Source: Cliona cf. orientalis | Lineage: Eukaryota; Porifera; Demospongiae; Clionaida; Clionaidae | Assembly (NCBI GenBank): GCA_963930775.1 | Contig: OZ005697.1 | Location: 7,214,292-7,278,291 of the forward strand | Reading direction: 5' to 3' | Length of the DNA: 64,000 bases | In this document: positions 25,665 through 43,085 of the stretch, piece after piece | Layout: each line of letters opens with the position of its first letter | Position numbering within the stretch: position 1 is the first letter of the stretch | Program-made: the position numbers and the translations under genes | Notes under the pieces: generated by a model | What the model saw: only the letters and a program-made list of their open reading frames with translations | Database searches by the model: none | Told to the model about the DNA's origin: nothing

Positions 25665-25730
25665 GAGGTAGGTGTCTATCTAGATAGACACCTCCTAGGA
25701 GGTGTCTATTTTATTTAGACACCTCCTATA
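25665..25730. repeat. Clustered AGGTGTCTA palindromes
   Basis: A perfect 24-bp palindrome AGGTGTCTATCTAGATAGAC(ACCT) at about 25670-25693 is followed at once by a second hairpin, AGGAGGTGTCTA...TAGACACCTCCT. Four alternating copies of the same 9-mer would form a cruciform. Confidence 0.7.
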
Positions 25731-25788
25731 AATCAATCTGATTGGTCAGAATGTTACAACCATGGTACAAGAAATATTATTGTATGTG

Positions 25789-26123
25789 CAGGCCCGTACC
25801 CAGGGGGGGTTCGATCGAATCCCCCTTTTGGATCAGTCCATGCATACAATTAGTATAGTCTACCATAGTGGCATAGCACAGAGCACACGGGCGAGCAAAG
25901 GAAAGGCATCTGAGTCTCTTGAACTACCTTAGGCCGATCAGAATCGATGATGCCAAGTGGAGCAGCGAGGAGCAAGCAGTCTTGTCAAAGCGAGCACGCG
26001 TTTTCAGCTAGTTCGACTTGGTGGGTGTGGTCAATAAAAGTGGGCGTGGTCGCAAAAATTTTCGCGCGCGCTTCGCGCGCATATATTCAAACCACCCTCT
26101 ACAAAGTCCTGGCTACGGGCCTG
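25789..26123. mobile_element. hAT-like MITE with CAGGCCCGTACCCAGG ends
   Basis: The 335-bp element has termini CAGGCCCGTACCCAGG and CCTGGCTACGGGCCTG and a flanking direct ATGTG. Its interior contains GGGCGTGG boxes and a CGCGCGCGCTTCGCGCGC hairpin. No transposase is present. Confidence 0.75.
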
Positions 26124-26233
26124 ATGTGACACTGATAAAAAAATGTCTGTAGCCTCATAGCTACCCAGGCCCTTTGAGGAGGAGGAGGAGAAAAGGCCTG
26201 GATATATACAAGCCTATTCTATTCTAGGTATAG

Positions 26234-26666
26234 CTAGATGGCATTGTCAATGGTTTGCTTGAGTTCAGTGACCACTTGACTGAGTTGACTGTCATCAAGG
26301 AGTTCATAGAGACCCTCCCAGGGGGCAGGGTAGTGGTGGGGAGGGTGGTCTAGCCAGTGAGAGAGAACAGCTTCACAACACTCCTCATCATCCATTCTCT
26401 TAGCCCACACTGCAAGCTGCTGCCTGGGAACCACCAAGTTGCCGATCTTTCTCCACTTATGCATGACGGATTGCTTTAGCCAAAAATTCTTTACCTCTCC
26501 TCTCTCATGCATTCCTCCACCTGATCACCGTCAAATTAGCAGAGGTGGGCTTGGTTTTGTGTGTATAAACAGAATGTGTAAGTATGGCCTGTACTATGAG
26601 ATAGCATTGCATACTCACCCATTTCGTTCATCTCTTCAGTAGACATGCAGTCGACATCCTCCTCCT
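26234..26666 (-). pseudogene. Death-domain 3' module, copy 2 (dead)
   Basis: Minus-strand copy of the two-exon module of the 14,170-21,400 gene: linker exon 26619-26666 (six extra bases, two extra Glu) and death-domain exon 26234-26554. The last exon is 321 nt against 317. A 4-bp GCAT insertion near 26,509 breaks the frame just after RWRN. The acceptor AG before the exon is also lost: the intact copy reads ACATAG, while here the bases are ACAAAA. Flanking intron sequence near 26,690-26,740 matches the first copy at 806-880. Two independent lesions make this a pseudogene rather than a sequencing error. Confidence 0.85.
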
Positions 26667-26804
26667 CTGGGACAAAATTAATTGTGCGGGAGGGTTGGAG
26701 GCTGTGCAGAGATTCATACAGGATTATCAGTTACTGGTATAAGCCTGATACTATCCAAGTGCATGTGAATCAACATTCTGATAAAATCCGCAAACTCTTA
26801 TATA

Positions 26805-28437
26805 CAGTCGAGCCTCTGATAACGGATCCTCCGAGCCTGAAGCGGACAACCTCTCTACGCGGCGGACAAGTGCCGTGTTACCGATTGAATTTAGCATAGT
26901 TATAGTATATTAGCAAGTTTCTCGATTCCGGACAGCGGACAAGATCCAAGCTCCCAACCGTCAACGTGACTTTTCAATGCAAAACTGCCTCTAAAATTAA
27001 TAGTAGGCATATTACATCAAAATTTTAGATTGTTCTTTACACTTTCTTTACCACACATAATAATAAAGGAGGCTTCAAGATGCAATTTAGTCTTTGTTCC
27101 GTAAAATTTCATTGAGTGGTTGCGGAGATATGGCTGTTTTAATATTTCTAAACATCACAATTTTTCTGCCAGTAACATGTTGATTGCTTTTAAATTAGAG
27201 GCATAGCTATAACTCAAAAACTACACTACTGATTGAATCCTGTAGCATGTAAGTACCTCTCTACTTATTCTACTGATGAATTTAACATGCCTTAATGAAT
27301 AAAAAAAGTTTGGTGTGCATACATGTTTGGCTGCTACTGTAGCTAACACTTCACCGCCTCAGAATTCCAGAAGCTGACTTCATGCTGATTTTTTGAAATT
27401 TCTAGTTTAGATGTCCACTCAAACACATACATAAACTCTCACAGTGGTACACACATATGTTCACACATGTACATGCACATTATGCACATACGTATTAATA
27501 TTAAAGTGTAAGACAAGCCCCAAGTTCCTTAGAAGCAGCAAGGAGTTTAAAGTGCGTGTACTTTCTATGTAGCATATTTTTTGGCCGAAATAGTCTAACT
27601 AGAGGTAGTTTGAGCCAAAAATTTCATTTTTCATATTTTCAACACATTTTCTCGTATGCACACATGTTATTTTACACAAAATAAAATGCTTATTGAGCTC
27701 TTTTCAATCGAATACTTCAAAAATGGTTAAGTCTACTAAAATCAGCACCTTGAGTTACCCCTAGAAGCATAAAATGCTCTGGAGAAGTGAGCACCATGGA
27801 GCAAGTTGAAGTTATCCATTAGCAATATTTGTGTGCCACAGTAGTTGAGTATGTGGTATTTATGGAGTTTCCCTGAAGCCCTGCAATGCCGGAAGTGGTT
27901 ACAACCCAACACTTTGGATACTGTAGTGTAGTGCTATCTTTGCTGAAGCCTGTGGTGCAAGTTTGGTGTTCGTAGCACATTGTAGTGAGTAGTTATGATC
28001 CCTGAAACTTCGTAATATTTACATGTGTGCAGGTTTTTTACAGGCAATTTTTTGGGGTTCTGACATGCCTATTAATAGCGGACATCCGGAAACCACGCCC
28101 TTAAATTAACGATGCCCCGCCCACCTTTGCCGCAATCTAGGCGGTCGCGATATTATGCCGCATGCGCGATAATAATATTAGCCCTGAATCCAGATAAGCC
28201 AGTAGCTACTTCAGAAACAAAAAATTTTATGTTGATACTGAAAACAGAATTAACATACCAACCACTTGATTATTATCTCTACTGCTCTTATCATGCATTT
28301 CAGTGCATTTACTAACTTGTAAAGGATAATACAATCAAAATGGGTTGAAAAATCATGAACCTCCGAGATAGGGACAACCTCCGAGCAAAGGACAAGAGGC
28401 CCGTTCCCAAAGTGTCCTTTGTTTGGAGGCTCGGCTG
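26805..28437. mobile_element. pogo/Tc1-type non-autonomous element (1.6 kb)
   Basis: Ends CAGTCGAGCCTCTGATAACG and, in complement, CAGCCGAGCCTCCAAACAAA, flanked by TA at 26803-26804 and 28438-28439. Subterminal CTCCGAG and GGACAA boxes repeat at both ends. No transposase frame remains; the interior is AT-rich. Confidence 0.7.
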
Positions 28438-28736
28438 TACATGATATTTATTATTCTCTTAGCCTTGCCCATGACAGGACCATTTCCAACTTTTCAACAT
28501 TGCACCGGCTCCTGTTTTCAGTGAAAAGCTGGCAATGGACCTGGGGATGAGGCTACAACCCCCAAATTTATTCCAATTAGCAAAATAATAAGACAAAAGA
28601 GAAGAATAACCAAGCTAATGATAGCTATCTTCAGTCGTCCACAGCACGAAACCCGCTCAGAGGATAGAACATCATGACTAGAGCCTATATGGCATAATAA
28701 TTAATCATATACAGAGAAATTAGTACCATAATATTA

Positions 28737-28976
28737 TTATTTTGACTTGTATATTATTTCAAGAATTACAGCCAGACCCAAGAAGACATAGTAGATAGCT
28801 CCAACAATGGCTGTCCATAGCAGGATGAGAATGGCCGCCTTTGATGGCAGACAGAGGTGATTTAGTGGAGGACATGAGATGGCAGCCCTCTGCTGTGGTT
28901 GAAGTGGAGAGGAATCCTCACTTGCAGTGTTAACCAGCAGACAACTAGATTCAGATAGATGAGCCGTGGCCATCAC
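28737..28976 (-). CDS. Possible small single-pass membrane protein (79 aa)
   Basis: An open frame of 79 residues with a cysteine/serine/proline-rich N-terminal half and one strong membrane segment (AAILILLWTAIVGAIYYVF, residues about 46-64) ending IIYKSK at the C-terminus. It could be a genuine small gene, a last exon, or chance. No family is recognised, and no upstream exon or conserved neighbour supports it. Confidence 0.25.
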   Translation of the reverse strand: MMATAHLSESSCLLVNTASEDSSPLQPQQRAAISCPPLNHLCLPSKAAILILLWTAIVGAIYYVFLGLAVILEIIYKSK

Positions 28977-29535
28977 TATTGTGACTCTAGCTAATCGTAA
29001 AGTTGAAATCTTTTAAATTGTCAAAATCTATTTTGCTATTAATGACCACTGTTGATTCAATACAGAATCATAGTTGATAGTAATTATTGTTTATCTTAAT
29101 ATTCACACTAGTTATATCTTGTATTATCAGTTTCCCAAAGATGCACTGCCATATGGTATCATGTTTTTCAAAGAGAATTTTGCTTGTTAGTTTATCAAGT
29201 TTCTATTCCGTGTTTACACTCTTCCTTGCTCTATTTTTGCTATTACTTTCAGTTTAACGGGTCCCAGCCAATGATTCACATTATTTCTATATCCCTTGTT
29301 TATACTCGGAGCCCAGAGGGATTCAACCTTAATTGGAGAGGACGCCTATGATTTTTGGAAACTCTACATTAATAACTAGAGCTCTCTCGAGCACAAAACC
29401 CTCGGCGCGCTTCATGGCATTAGCTACATGCTTCATCAGTTGCATGCAGAAAACGGGGTAGCTAATTATAAAGGGCTGGGGCCAGGGCGAGACAGGGATG
29501 AGGCTAATGTTAGGCCACACAAACTAAATTCACTG
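28977..29535. other. Intergenic; no gene seen
   Basis: AT-rich unique sequence with no supported exon or terminal repeat. Confidence 0.4.
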
Positions 29536-29539
29536 TTAA

Positions 29540-30533
29540 GGTACCATTAAATTGCGTGGGCGTGAGGTGGGGGATATGACACCTAAACCACATCAAAGTC
29601 ATTAGTGAGGTGCATGTTGTGTAACCACGCCCTTTTAATTGCACAGGTCTCAGGGGTGTGGCTGCTAGAGCCGGAAGTGTTCATTTAATATCCTCCATGG
29701 ACCGGAAGGGAGGGGCCAGGCCACGCCCAAAACAGTCCCACCCTGTTCCCCAAGGACCACCATTCTCAATCAAGTGCCTACTAACCACCGGATGTCCACC
29801 GGAAGCCCACAATCAATCCCAATTAAAACACACAGCTTCCTCAAGGCCAAAACACACACAAACACTTGGAGGCCGTTCTGCCACACCGCCCACGCAAGAG
29901 CTCACCTCATTTCCTGTGTGGGCGGAGTAACAACACGTCATCGCAACCACATCCGCTTCAAACCATCGTCAGCTTCCGTCCAGCCGTACGGTCCCCTCCA
30001 TCGCACTGGCGTACAGTGCCTCATTAACAGACGTGGCCTCACCTTTGACCTCCTGCCACGCCCCCAAAGCCTCCTCGCGGGGTTCAAAGGTCACCACCGC
30101 TTCCGGGACACGCCCACCTATCGCCGAGGCCAAGTCCCAGGCGCCGATGTCCAAGCACTGGCCCGTGAAGCCACGCCCAATCGGAAGCAATAAAACCTGC
30201 ATTAACGCACACGCACACACTCCACACAGTGCCAGGAACACGCCCACATGCTTAATTAGGCCAAATAAGGCTTTTTTTTTTTTTTTTTTGTCGTTGCGGT
30301 TAATAGTTAAGAAAGAATGCTTTGATCTTGCTTTGATGTGGGCAATTACCGGCCTTTTCTTCAGGGGCCACTTCCGGTCGCTAATTACACGCGCATAATC
30401 ATCCCTGGCCGATTCTGGACACGCCCACCTTCGACCAAAAGCACTCGTATGGCCTCTTCGGCCACGCCCCTTCACGATTCGCTAATTGAATTAGCCATTC
30501 CTGACGCTCACGCCCACGCAATTAAATGGTACC
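29540..30533. mobile_element. TTAA-targeting non-autonomous DNA transposon, copy 2
   Basis: The 994-bp element has ends GGTACCATTAAATTGCGTGG and complement, flanked by TTAA (29536-29539 and 30534-30537). It is a full sister of 24042-25440 in inverted orientation, lacking that copy's nested insertion and keeping a T-run where it sits. The two copies are visibly near-identical, so amplification was recent. Confidence 0.85.
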
Positions 30534-30537
30534 TTAA

Positions 30538-32263
30538 GCGTCACCGCCCGCATGCTATTTTGAAGATCCAGCAAAATTTTCATTATTCATTATTGATCAC
30601 ATGAAAACTGCACAAAACCTTCAAATGTTCGACATATATGCACAGCACATCCAAAGCGTTTATTTCCCTTCTATAACGACACACTAACAAGTAGAAAACT
30701 TGCCTTAGACTCGCTGTCCTCAACGGAATGCAACGAGCATGCATGACCTTTAACCTTAGCATTGCCCGTTAACGGTAAACCACGCCCCTTTAGTGAGGGG
30801 CGTGGCTCGCAATGATAAAGAAAATGGACAATGAATAATGAATAATGACCGCTCGCCCGCATGGAAAATAGAAAAAGTGGTGACGATAAACAGCGAATTT
30901 AGTTTGTGTGGCCTTATACTTGCACGTGCACAGCAGTGTTATTCAAGACGGTTCGACAGCTCATAGCAGCAACAACCCTATAGCGTATTACGGTATCGAA
31001 CTCCACACTGTGGTGTCGACATCAACTCAATCTTCCTCACTGTAGCCTAACCTCCAATTCTTGGTGACTTAGCTAGCTACATCTTAACTTGAAGGACTAT
31101 GGTGCAAAGCCTTGGCACAAATGCAAGACTGAAGTAGCTACACTGAGCAATATTGCATGTCCAATATTTTAATAATAATTCAACTCACTTGGTTTCAAGC
31201 ACTGTAATTCCATGCATGCATACAAGCCAGAGAGTCAAAGGCTAGCTAGCTACCACAAGAATACAGGCAGCTAAACCTTAGAATTGAAAAGAAGCCACGA
31301 TGATCAAAAGCTCGCTGGTCCGCGCATGCGCTGAGGGTTTTAGACGTATATAGCGCGCAACCTATTAAAATTTGTCAGTGCTATCGCTAGCTCAAAGTCA
31401 AGAAGCTTAGAATTGAAAAATGACGCCAAAACTGGCGAACAAAGCGTTTTCGGAGAAATCCACACAAATCATGAATTGGGAACGCCATAAGGAACCTTGC
31501 AACATCGCAAATTGGACTCGCAAACGAGGTAAGTAGCAGCTATAGCGTGGTAACAGACAGACAGACAGACAAACCAACTACCGTAACCCTCGCGCATGCG
31601 CCGAGGGTTAATGATCCTCTCCCTATTCCTATTCATATTGTCCAGACACAATCATAATAATATTATTAATTTTATGGTACTGAGCTAACACCATGCGTTA
31701 CAGGCCGATCTTGATCATGACAGTGCCTCCAAGTATACGGATTTGTCAGTATTTTTACTGAATTCTGACCATAAATACTGATAAAATTTCAAAAATACTG
31801 AAAACCGGGGGAATTCAGTACATACATCATATATGGAGCTCTTTGTAAAATACTGAAAAATACTGAAAATGCATGCAAAATACTGAAAAATGGGAATATT
31901 TATACTGAAAGACAGGAGAACAGCTTGGAGGCACTGTCATGATCAATGACTATTCGCATAGCACCCGCATATTATAGATCGTAGAGAGTGAGGCTTGTGG
32001 TCGTATAGCACACACACATAATAATTATTATAACATTATGCATGTATCCACAAACTACACCCCCCCCCCCCCCCCAAACATTATCAGATTATGTAACTAG
32101 TAACTCATTGACAAGATCATTGGGTTCTTCTCATCTGTTTTCGATTCTTCTGTGGATAAAAATCTAGTTGACTGTAATAATATTACTATGCATCCTTCAT
32201 GAAGTTAAGGGGATAATTAATTATTATAAATATACTATGAAGTGTGATGCAATATGAGGGTAA
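30538..32263. other. Intergenic with MITEs; no gene seen
   Basis: Includes a fold-back MITE at 31713-31945, a palindromic AACCCTCGGCGCATGCGCGAGGGTT-type segment near 31,580-31,610 (related words near 31,325), a short AGAC tandem at 31,556-31,570 and a poly-C run at 32,060-32,076. No exon is supported. Confidence 0.45.
31713..31945. mobile_element. MITE with ATCATGACAGTGCCTCCAAG ends
   Basis: The terminal inverted repeats are GATCATGACAGTGCCTCCAA and the complementary TTGGAGGCACTGTCATGATC. The interior is a run of ATACTGAAAA-type words. There is no coding content. Confidence 0.75.
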
Positions 32264-34331
32264 TTACTCTGCTATGCTAGGTGCTGGGTTGATCTTCTTC
32301 ATGGGTGATCTCTTAGAAATTGGCACTGATGGTCTTCGTTTCTGAATCTGTTTGCCGAGTGCTGATGATCCCATTGTTGCCCTTCGAGTGCGGCTTTTAG
32401 GACGACTTGGGTTAGAATACTCGTCTAATTTTTCAGTCAGTTCTCTTGATAAGTAAGGTAAATCCAGCAGCGACTTGTACTGTGGTTTCTCCTTATCTGA
32501 TTCTACAGTGCACGGCAAACAAAATCAATTTCTTTCTCTCTTTCCCCCACTCTCTACCTCTCATATACGCACACTAACTAGCTAATCTTGTTCTCAAGCC
32601 ACTCCCAGTTTTTCGAATTCAATGTTGAAAAAGAGCAGGCAACGTGGGGACAGGCTACACACACACATCATAGGTAGCTACATGCATCAACCTCATTGAT
32701 GAGGCTAGCTATATTATGTAATCGAAGAGGCTAAATGCATTACAGTGCATGTTAAGTTCCTCATCGATGAGGCTAGCTGACACATGTAATCAATGAGGCT
32801 GATGCATGTACCCATCATGTGCATGCATGTGTGTGCATCGTATGTCCAGGCCAAGGGACACGGATAACACACATACACACCATTACACTGCCATGACAGC
32901 TGGCTCTCCTCTGGAGTAGGAAGTGCTCATAACTGAGCATGGTTTGCACTTAATGGCAGCAAAGGTGCTCACAAAGGTGAGCTATATATATGCCTGGAGG
33001 TAAGTCAAAACAAACTTGAAAGGCTAAGACTCGGATGGACACAGGCACAATGATGGGTCATAGATCACTGGGAAAGCCCATTGGGCTGAAGGTAGGCCCA
33101 CTCCAGAAAAAAAGATAGCCTGCCACGTACAACTGGGCCTAGCTACCTTCAGCCCAATGGGCATTCCCAACGGTCTATATATGACCCATCATTGTGCCTG
33201 TGCCCATCGTAGCCTTTGACTTACTTCCAGGCATATCATAGCCAGGGGCGGCTGAGGGTAGGTCAGTTTGGGGGGGCAGTCAGGCACCCAAAAGTTTTGT
33301 AACAAATGTCATAATATATTTAGTACAGTTCAGTAAACAGAGCTTGTAGCTAGCTAGTTAGGTCCGCCTTCATGGCTGTTACATAATTTTTAGAATTTTG
33401 GTTCAACGAACTTGAATTGATGATAGTAGGTGAGTTAATTGCCAGAAATATAGTGTACATGCATCATAATAATAATGTGGGCCTAACTATAGCCATCCAG
33501 TTTGGGGGGGCAAGGCCCACTGATCTTAACTTGGGGGGGGGGGGGGGGGGGGCGATTGCCCCCCCTGCCCCCCCTGTTCCGCCTCCCCTGATAGCTCACT
33601 TATGTGAGCACCTTTGCTGCCACATAGCTAATGAACTTACTATCAATTGACAGTAAGACATAGGAGCCTCTGCCGGTGAAAACTGATCGCCCATTCTCTA
33701 AAGATTGTGAAAACTGTGCTAGCTCAATAATTGAGTATCCTGCTTCATCCACTAGCGCTAGCTGATCATGACCTGCAAGTATTGAGCAATTCTATTATAA
33801 TAATTATTAGCTATGCTTGTCAGTCATAATAATAATAATAATATTATTATCATTATGGTTCAAAACCTACCTTCAACGTAATCCTCACAGTTGCACTTGC
33901 TCATGATACTATTGATGAGCAACCTCAGATAGCAGTCAGAATTAAACAGCTGCTGGTCGTTAGCTAAAATTAATGATCAAAATTAATAATTATTATAGTA
34001 TACAGTCAGATCTCTGTATAGCCAATACTAGTGCCAGTACAAGTCTAGTGGTCACTAGTACTTTACAGCCACTTAGTCAAGCTCCCAGTGGTATAATTAT
34101 TATACCATGGCAGCATTACACACCTCGAGCTCTTTAACACACCCACCTCTCTATTAGCTACACTTTTTAGAATTATATTTAGCAAGCTATCATGCCATGA
34201 TGAGCATTGACCATTATAGATAGGTTCCTCTATAATCACTTGCTGCCCATATAATATTATACACCATGGGTTGACTTACCTCCATATCTAACAGTGAAAA
34301 AAGTTGCAGGCTGCGGTGTCACAGCTGTCAT
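32264..34331 (-). CDS. CXorf65: CXorf65-like small protein
   Basis: Four exons on the minus strand in clean phase: 34331-34280, 33963-33871, 33772-33641 and 32502-32264, giving 171 residues. The N-terminal 90 residues (start MTAVTPQPATFFTVRYGAND, then CYLRLLINSIM, LALVDEAG and GRGSYVLLSI) follow the pattern of vertebrate CXorf65, in which a short KHGDNEQF-type start leads through a leucine-rich helix to a LCDETG turn and an ARSTYYVC-type strand. This suggests a ubiquitin-like fold. The C-terminal 60 residues are basic and low-complexity (KSRTRRATMG, KRRPSVPISKRSPMKK). Molecular function is unknown in any species. It lies 261 bp downstream of delta-tubulin on the same strand, which may hint at a cilium link, but that is inference. 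The identification is from memory of the family pattern. Confidence 0.7.
32950..33625. repeat. Fold-back repeat interrupted by a CAGGGGCGG-ended MITE
   Basis: Outer arms GCAGCAAAGGTGCTCAC (about 32957) and GTGAGCACCTTTGCTGC (about 33605) bracket a second inverted pair, 33030-33095 (ggcacaatgatgggtcat, cccattgggctgaaggta) against 33135-33210. At 33243-33590 a hAT-like 348-bp insertion starts CAGGGGCGGCTGAGG and ends with the complement of CAGGGGAGGCGG. It is flanked by a direct ATAGC and contains a poly-G run. All of this lies in the last intron of the CXorf65-like gene. Confidence 0.7.
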
Positions 34332-34592
34332 CCTAGAGCTTGCACAATGTGCATACACAGTAAATAAAGAGGCTATAGCTGGTTGATTTCAAATTTTGCT
34401 GAGCAGGCTACAAATTCCTATATTATATGAATACACTATCGGATATTAATATCGTGAATATTAGAACATTGACAGGAACAGTTTGGGGGTGGGGCTCTAC
34501 ATGTACACTTAGATATCTCTAAAAGATTATCTCAACTGAACTGCAAATTGCGTAATTAAATTAATTTTTAGGTGATTGTATTACACAATGAT

Positions 34593-36925
34593 TCATCTCA
34601 GAGACACATAGTTATCAATGATAGTCTGTGTTACGTCAAAAGCTTCTCTGAAAGTATCTTCTTCACAGCCATATTTCTCATACCAGTGAAGGTAGGCCCG
34701 CTCCTTGTGCATTAGTCCAGCTTGATGCACCACTGTCTCTAAATAGTCACACACAATTGAACCGTTCACGAGAGCAGTTGCAAACTTTCTATCAACGAGT
34801 TGAATTTCATGGCTGAACCAGAAATCAACTGGAAATGGGTTCCATTTGACGGTGTTGTAAACCTCTTTTAGTCTATCTTCGAGAGTGGTCAAATTTGATC
34901 CTTTGATGAGAGAATTGTTTATGCTGTTGGGGCTGCCCCTAGCAATTAGCACTAACGATAATGTAGAGCCTTTCTGATACTCTCCTGTCTCAGTGTTTTT
35001 TCTTCGCATTAGACTTGGGTTGAGGAGGTTGGTCGTGGCCTGCTCCCAGGTGTAGCGGGAGGACTCGGTGTGGATTGGGGTGATAAATTTGAGGTTTGGA
35101 TCTGGACAGAGAGAGCGCACCAGCTCCCAGGGTTCTTGGCAAGCATAGCTTGGTGAACTGCAGGTTCAAGAAGGAAGAGGAGTAAAATACGGAGACATTT
35201 TATTCAGGATCCAGTTCTTATGTTAACATGTAGTGAGCAAAGACAAACATGCTTTTATTGCACTAAAAGATGTACACTCCTTTATGGAGCTAAATGTTGT
35301 ACTCTGATGGCAACCAGGTGTACAATTGGTACATGTAGTTGCATGCTCCTTTGATAGTTCATATTATACTCCTGCTATTGTCTCTCATCTCACCTTTGCT
35401 TGACACTCCAAATGGGCATGAGAGAGTTACACAGTACTTGTGATATGCCCTTATTCATATCGTCCAGAGACACAGGTCCATCGAGGAGCTCCCTCTCTCT
35501 CCCTCCACCCCCTCCTCCTCCTCCAGCGCCACCGCCAACTGAAACCCTCTTTCCGATCCCCCGGCTAGCCCCTCCCCCTCCTCTGCTCCCCTTCCCATCC
35601 AGTAACAGCTGTTGGGCGTGCTGGAGTACGATATCATTCTGTATCAAGAGCACAGCGTCGCTGTAGCTCTGTAGCCATGACAGACAGAGCAGGCTGTTGT
35701 AGTGCTGCAGAGGGGTGTCTCCAAGGCTGAATGGGGCTATGGGGATGGACAGGATGTAACCAAGAGGGTAGTTATCTCTGATCCTCTCCAGAAGGGCAGA
35801 GCTGAGACCTACATATGTACATGACATTGTGATATAAATCATACTACAGTTCAGTTAGGATTCCAATAATGTGTAACTGTACACACATTAATTTTATTTT
35901 TTTATGTATGTATACATGGTCAAGGCTTCATCCATATATACCAGCTAAACTTCAACCATAGAACTAATATCAAGTAATAAAGTACCATTTCAGATGAATA
36001 AATATTAGAGAGAAAGAGAGAGAGAGGGGGGGGGGGGGGTGGGAGGAGCCCCTTTAATCAAGACCCACTCACCAGCTCCAGTTCCGCCTGCCAGACTGTG
36101 CATCAACACAGTTCCTCCAAAGCGGTCACACCTCTCCACTAGCTTCCTCATCCTCTCCTCCACTGACTGAAGCGTCGGATGATGACAATCTCCATCTAAG
36201 ACAGGTATATCTAATATTACCGTAAAAGCTCTAATTACAGCGCCACTCTAATGTTAGCGCCACTTGGCATTATTGTTATTCTAATTATAACACAAAGTAC
36301 AGTCAGAGATATGAAAACTGGTACCTTAAATAATTCGTAAACAATGAGAATGCCAAGTGCATTTTTTTTGGTTTTTTTTGGCGCTGTAAATAGAACTTTT
36401 TAATACGGTAATGAGTTACTCAACCATCAGCTTCATGTACCAATTGTAGGGAGAATTTTATGTAGTCAATCAAGGGCTTATAGACCCCAAGCCCTTGGTT
36501 CAATACAACTCCTCACCACTATTTGCTCCTTTCTTTCCATGGTATCCGTAAGCCCAGTTGCTTCCTCTCCCAGAGCCCTCTGGTAACACCACACAGCAGT
36601 CGCTGGGAACCCTCTCCTTCAGTGCAGAACCAGTTCTCGACTTGGAGCCAGCTCTGATGACCTTGGAGTCCGTATCTACCCACAGACACGGCAGGGTCCC
36701 ATTGATGAGAGAGTAGGGGAGGTATCTCGACTTTGTTGAGACTCCAGGCTGGTTCGTGGTGCCGGTCTGGGTTCTGAGTCTCTGAGCTGAGCTGGTGGAA
36801 GAGAGGGAAGACGGCCTGGATTGCGTACCTTTGAAGGTTCTCGCGGTCCATTCTTCGACCTCTTGCCAGAAACACTGTCCCAGTTGATTGCCACACTGAC
36901 CAATGTTCAAGAACACAGCAGACAT
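34593..36925 (-). CDS. TUBD1: Delta-tubulin
   Basis: Four minus-strand exons in consistent phase, 36925-36517, 36195-36073, 35808-35394 and 35157-34593, give 503 residues (human TUBD1 has 453). The start MSAVFLNIGQCGNQLGQCFW carries the tubulin GQCGNQ motif (9-14). Then come VDTDSKVI and GSNWAYGY, the nucleotide-binding SLAGGTGAG (GGTGAG at 173-178), and the C-terminus YEKYGCEEDTFREAF with a final NYVSLR, matching the delta-tubulin end and lacking an acidic alpha/beta tail. Extra length comes from a Gly/Ser/Arg-rich insert at about residues 250-285, encoded by a GGA/GGC-rich tract at 35,500-35,590. Delta-tubulin stabilises centriole triplets and cilium basal bodies. Its start codon faces that of AIF1 across 216 bp. 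Confidence 0.92.
36218..36410. mobile_element. MITE in delta-tubulin intron 1
   Basis: The 193-bp element has ends TACCGTAAAAGCTCTAATTA and, in complement, TACCGTATTAAAAAGTTCTA, with GGCGCTGTAA subterminal words. It shares only the TACCGTA start with the 15943-16148 family. Confidence 0.65.
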
Positions 36926-37141
36926 TTCTGATGTGTCTCTGCACCAGGCTCCTGCGCGATCTCAAATTTTCAATATTTCATGGGTGGAGCTAGCCAGTGT
37001 TTTCAATATGCCGGTACGGATATTTGGATAGTGCTCACACTGACAGGAGCTAGCTGCACTTTCGAGTTGGGTTGACAGTCCGCCCCAGTTGAGTGTGAGT
37101 GTTGTGCGATCGCAGCTGATTTATAGCAGACTCAGGCAAAG
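36926..37141. promoter_or_regulatory. Shared divergent promoter of delta-tubulin and AIF1
   Basis: Only 216 bp separate the two outward-facing start codons. The interval must hold both 5' UTRs and core promoters unless further 5' exons exist. No TATA box stands out. Confidence 0.55.
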
Positions 37142-42201
<5,060 letters not shown>

Positions 42202-43085
42202 AGCAGCCAGCCACAGCAGCTGCTGCTAGCTAGTCTATCAGAGACTCTAAAAGAAATCCATGCACTTTAGCAAATAATATAATTATTATTGTGTCTAGTC
42301 AATTTGATTATAATATAGTTGCTCCATCTTATGGTATTATGTCATTATTAATAATTATTAACATTAAGTGATATGGATGGTTATTAATTTCCATGTACGG
42401 TACAGGTGCATGTACAGAGTGAGAATGTTAACAGTTTTATAATAATATTATAGCGGATCAAATATCACCAAGCTGTTCCTATAATATTATTTTTATACAT
42501 GCCGTGACCCATTTGGCCGTGGATATCAATAATAAATATACAGCACCACATATCATAGCATGCATGGTTGGCTAATCCTGTTGTACGTATAATCATCTGT
42601 TGCAGGAATGTTTCTCTGTATAGCGTGTGAATTACATTATTATGCTCCTGCTAAGAAAGATTATGATATTCAATGCTAAGGGAACTCAAAGAAGGCACAA
42701 TAATTATTATTAATTGACTCAGCATAATGTAGTGTATAATGTACTATACAAAAAATCAATGACCTCTGTATCAAGAGTGGGGGTATATACATGACAATAA
42801 TCACATACATAACAGATAATAATATTATCTGCAATAATAAGTATTATTATTACTATAAAATGAAACTAATAGAAGTGGCCATAATACACTATCAGGGTAG
42901 GAAAGAGGCGTTATACACACAAATAAGATTAGCATACAGTGATAATAATCCCGTAGACCTGTAAGAATAAGCTATAGATTCTTAGCCACAGACAATAATA
43001 GTACAGTACAGATATTCTCTCTCTTACATGTAATGTTATCTTTCCTTATCAAAGAAGATATTCACGTCACCTTGCAAATTCTAGT
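42202..43085. other. Intergenic between convergent AIF1 and SLC35F6
   Basis: AT-rich with many TAATATTATT words. It holds the 3' ends of both convergent genes. No further gene is seen. Confidence 0.5.
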
